Made by a program: the position numbers and the translations under genes
Shown here: piece by piece, positions 52,699 through 53,577 of the stretch
How the letters are laid out: every line of letters begins with the position of its first letter
How positions within the stretch are numbered: the stretch's first letter is position 1
The notes under the pieces: generated by a model
Seen by the model: only the letters and a program-made list of their open reading frames with translations
Database searches by the model: none
Told to the model about the DNA's origin: nothing
Source of the DNA: an uncultured Mollicutes bacterium
GTDB lineage: Bacteria > Bacillota_I > Bacilli_A > RFN20 > CAG-826
Assembly (NCBI GenBank): GCA_900542595.1
Contig: UQOB01000002.1
Location: 1 to 53,577, forward strand
Reading direction: 5' to 3'
Length of the DNA stretch: 53,577 bases

Positions 52699-52704
52699 AT
52701 TATC
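52699..52704 (-). promoter_or_regulatory. -10 box of the lipoprotein gene, leaderless-type
   Basis: GATAAT on the minus strand, seven bases before the ATG at 52691, with TTTATT 17 bases further upstream and no SD. Confidence 0.4.
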
Positions 52705-52839
52705 AACTACCGAAGAATAAAAATAAAGGGAAAGCGGAGAAAGTTCGTTATTCTTCCTTTAGGAAGAGGGCGTTTTTCCCTATTGCCTAGCCCCCTTGAT
52801 GAGGGTATATTTATAAAGCGAAAGACGGGTAAATTTCAT

Positions 52840-53349
52840 ATGAAAAAGACAAATACCAATAAAATCCTTATTCTCCTCAGCAATTTAGCGGTTATCATCG
52901 GCATCTTCTGTATGTTCGCGGCCGCTTTTAATGAAGATGGAGGTAGCGTTCGGGGCTCTGTATTCCAAGTCATGGCTCCTCTTAGCGAAACCGGCTACCA
53001 CTTAGTGGTTCCGCTGGTGATTGGCTTAACCATCCTCCTCCTCAGCGTCGTCCTCGGCTTCTTATCCTTGGTCCTCGACAATAAAAAACTTAAATTTGCG
53101 GCTGGCGTCCTCATCGTCCTTGACCTTGCCGGCGCGGTCCTCTTCTTCTTAACTCCGACCTTCTATATGGCCGCTAATCCCCAAATTGGAGATCTTGATT
53201 TAACCGGAGCGACCTCCCTCGGGGCTGGCCCGATTTGCGTCGGGGTGTTCACCATCTTAGGCGCTCTTCTCAGCCTTATCAGCATCGTCCTTAAGGGTAG
53301 CGACACTACTTCTCAACCCGTCAAAGGCGGTATTCGGAGAGCGAGATAA
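52840..53349 (+). CDS. Unknown small membrane protein
   Basis: 169 aa with four hydrophobic segments (about 9-29, 49-73, 81-103, 125-150) and a basic C-terminus GGIRRAR. The loop between helices 1 and 2 (FNEDGGSVRGSVFQVMAP) is probably extracytoplasmic. Not recognised; resembles generic four-helix proteins of Firmicutes gut bacteria. The frame is open further upstream, but ATG at 52840 begins a typical MKKTNTNK membrane-protein start. Followed by a good terminator. Confidence 0.72.
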   Translation: MKKTNTNKILILLSNLAVIIGIFCMFAAAFNEDGGSVRGSVFQVMAPLSETGYHLVVPLVIGLTILLLSVVLGFLSLVLDNKKLKFAAGVLIVLDLAGAVLFFLTPTFYMAANPQIGDLDLTGATSLGAGPICVGVFTILGALLSLISIVLKGSDTTSQPVKGGIRRAR

Positions 53350-53368
53350 ATTTCTCCTTTTGCAAATT

Positions 53369-53395
53369 ATCCCCGATGAAAACCGGGGATTTTTT
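53369..53395 (+). terminator. Terminator after the small membrane protein
   Basis: Stem ATCCCCG/CGGGGAT (53369-53375 with 53384-53390) followed by a T run. Confidence 0.85.
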
Positions 53396-53512
53396 GTTGC
53401 TTAAATAACCAAGATATAAAAAGAAAATCCCTCTTATTTCGGAGGGTTATTAACTGATAGATATTTATTATAAAAAACTAGAAAATATTATTAATTTTTA
53501 TATAAAATATGT

Positions 53513-53518
53513 TAAAAT
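53513..53518 (+). promoter_or_regulatory. Extended -10 box of the edge gene
   Basis: TAAAAT preceded by TGT (53510-53512, TGn-type) five bases before the ATG at 53524; no SD. The surrounding 120 bases are far more AT-rich than the rest of the window. Confidence 0.45.
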
Positions 53519-53523
53519 AAATT

Positions 53524-53577
53524 ATGGGAAAATTAGTTAATATTAGCGAAGCAGCACAAATATTGGGTGTAACCACA
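53524..53577 (+). CDS. MerR-type HTH protein, N-terminus only (possible IS607-family recombinase)
   Basis: Only 18 codons are visible: MGKLVNISEAAQILGVTT, running off the edge. The SEAAQILGVTT pattern is the first helix-turn-helix of MerR/excisionase-like domains and is how IS607-family serine recombinases (TnpA) usually begin; a MerR regulator or other HTH protein is equally possible from this much. The AT-rich upstream sequence fits acquired DNA. Confidence 0.45.
   Translation, partial: MGKLVNISEAAQILGVTT

Noticed and set aside
51567..52706. TGA read as Trp (Mycoplasma-type code 4)
   Set aside because: TGA ends many complete genes (glgC, glgD, prkC, prpC, rlmN, atpA, atpD) in stop-start overlaps, and Trp is TGG throughout, including in the broken lipoprotein itself.
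53429..53446. Second terminator CCCTC/GAGGG before the right-edge gene
   Set aside because: Only five base pairs with mismatched flanks, and no minus-strand gene is visible to its right for which its T run would be useful.

Overview
This looks like the chromosome of a low-to-mid-GC Gram-positive bacterium of the Bacilli/Erysipelotrichia side, possibly a Mollicutes-related gut lineage. That placement is inference from gene content. The window has a Bacillus-type glycogen cluster with paired GlgC/GlgD, a gmk-priA-...-rlmN-prpC-prkC-rpe order, AddAB instead of RecBCD, RqcH, a CcpA-type cre site, and a full F-type ATP synthase operon led by an AtpI-like protein. The standard code applies: Trp is TGG, and TGA ends many genes inside ATGA junctions.

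Layout. 1-4.2 kb (-): glgC-glgD-glgA-leuS (leuS cut by the window edge). 4.3-5.9 kb (+): an archaeal-type aspartyl-tRNA synthetase and L28. 5.9-14.7 kb (-): gmk-priA, then a separately promoted operon (unknown acidic protein, catalytically dead RsmB-like protein, RlmN, PP2C phosphatase, PASTA-less Ser/Thr kinase, Rpe, membrane protein). def/fmt, rsgA and rpoZ, often found in this neighbourhood, are absent here. 14.7-15.6 kb: an AT-rich gap and a rubrerythrin pseudogene. 15.7-20.9 kb: DegV, RqcH, a choline-kinase-like protein, a thioredoxin-like lipoprotein and an ATP-grasp enzyme. 21.0-27.8 kb (-): the complete ATP synthase operon, with a truncated epsilon subunit and a c subunit carrying a two-carboxylate, Na+-type ion site. 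27.9-30.2 kb: nicotinamidase-like hydrolase and a TGS-uridine-kinase fusion behind a cre site. 30.2-46.8 kb (-): a giant CvpA-like/repeat protein (2198 aa), YigZ, an M24 aminopeptidase, GlpK, AddB, AddA and a DUF5677-like protein. 46.8-49.3 kb (+): zinc-ribbon CPBP protease, TraX-family protein, thioredoxin, tRNA-Asp and tRNA-Gly. 49.3-53.6 kb: an orphan coding fragment, RdgB, an MFS transporter, a lipoprotein gene broken by one TGA, a small membrane protein, and at the right edge the start of an HTH protein resembling IS607-type recombinases.

Functionally the window is mostly core: translation, energy coupling, carbon storage, DNA repair and signalling. The unusual parts are the giant membrane-anchored repeat protein, an RsmB homologue without catalytic residues, a kinase stripped of its sensor, the ATP synthase c and epsilon subunits, two genes broken at Trp codons, and several promoters whose -10 box lies 5-9 nt before the ATG, suggesting leaderless mRNAs. 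I saw no CRISPR array, rRNA, complete insertion sequence or replication origin.
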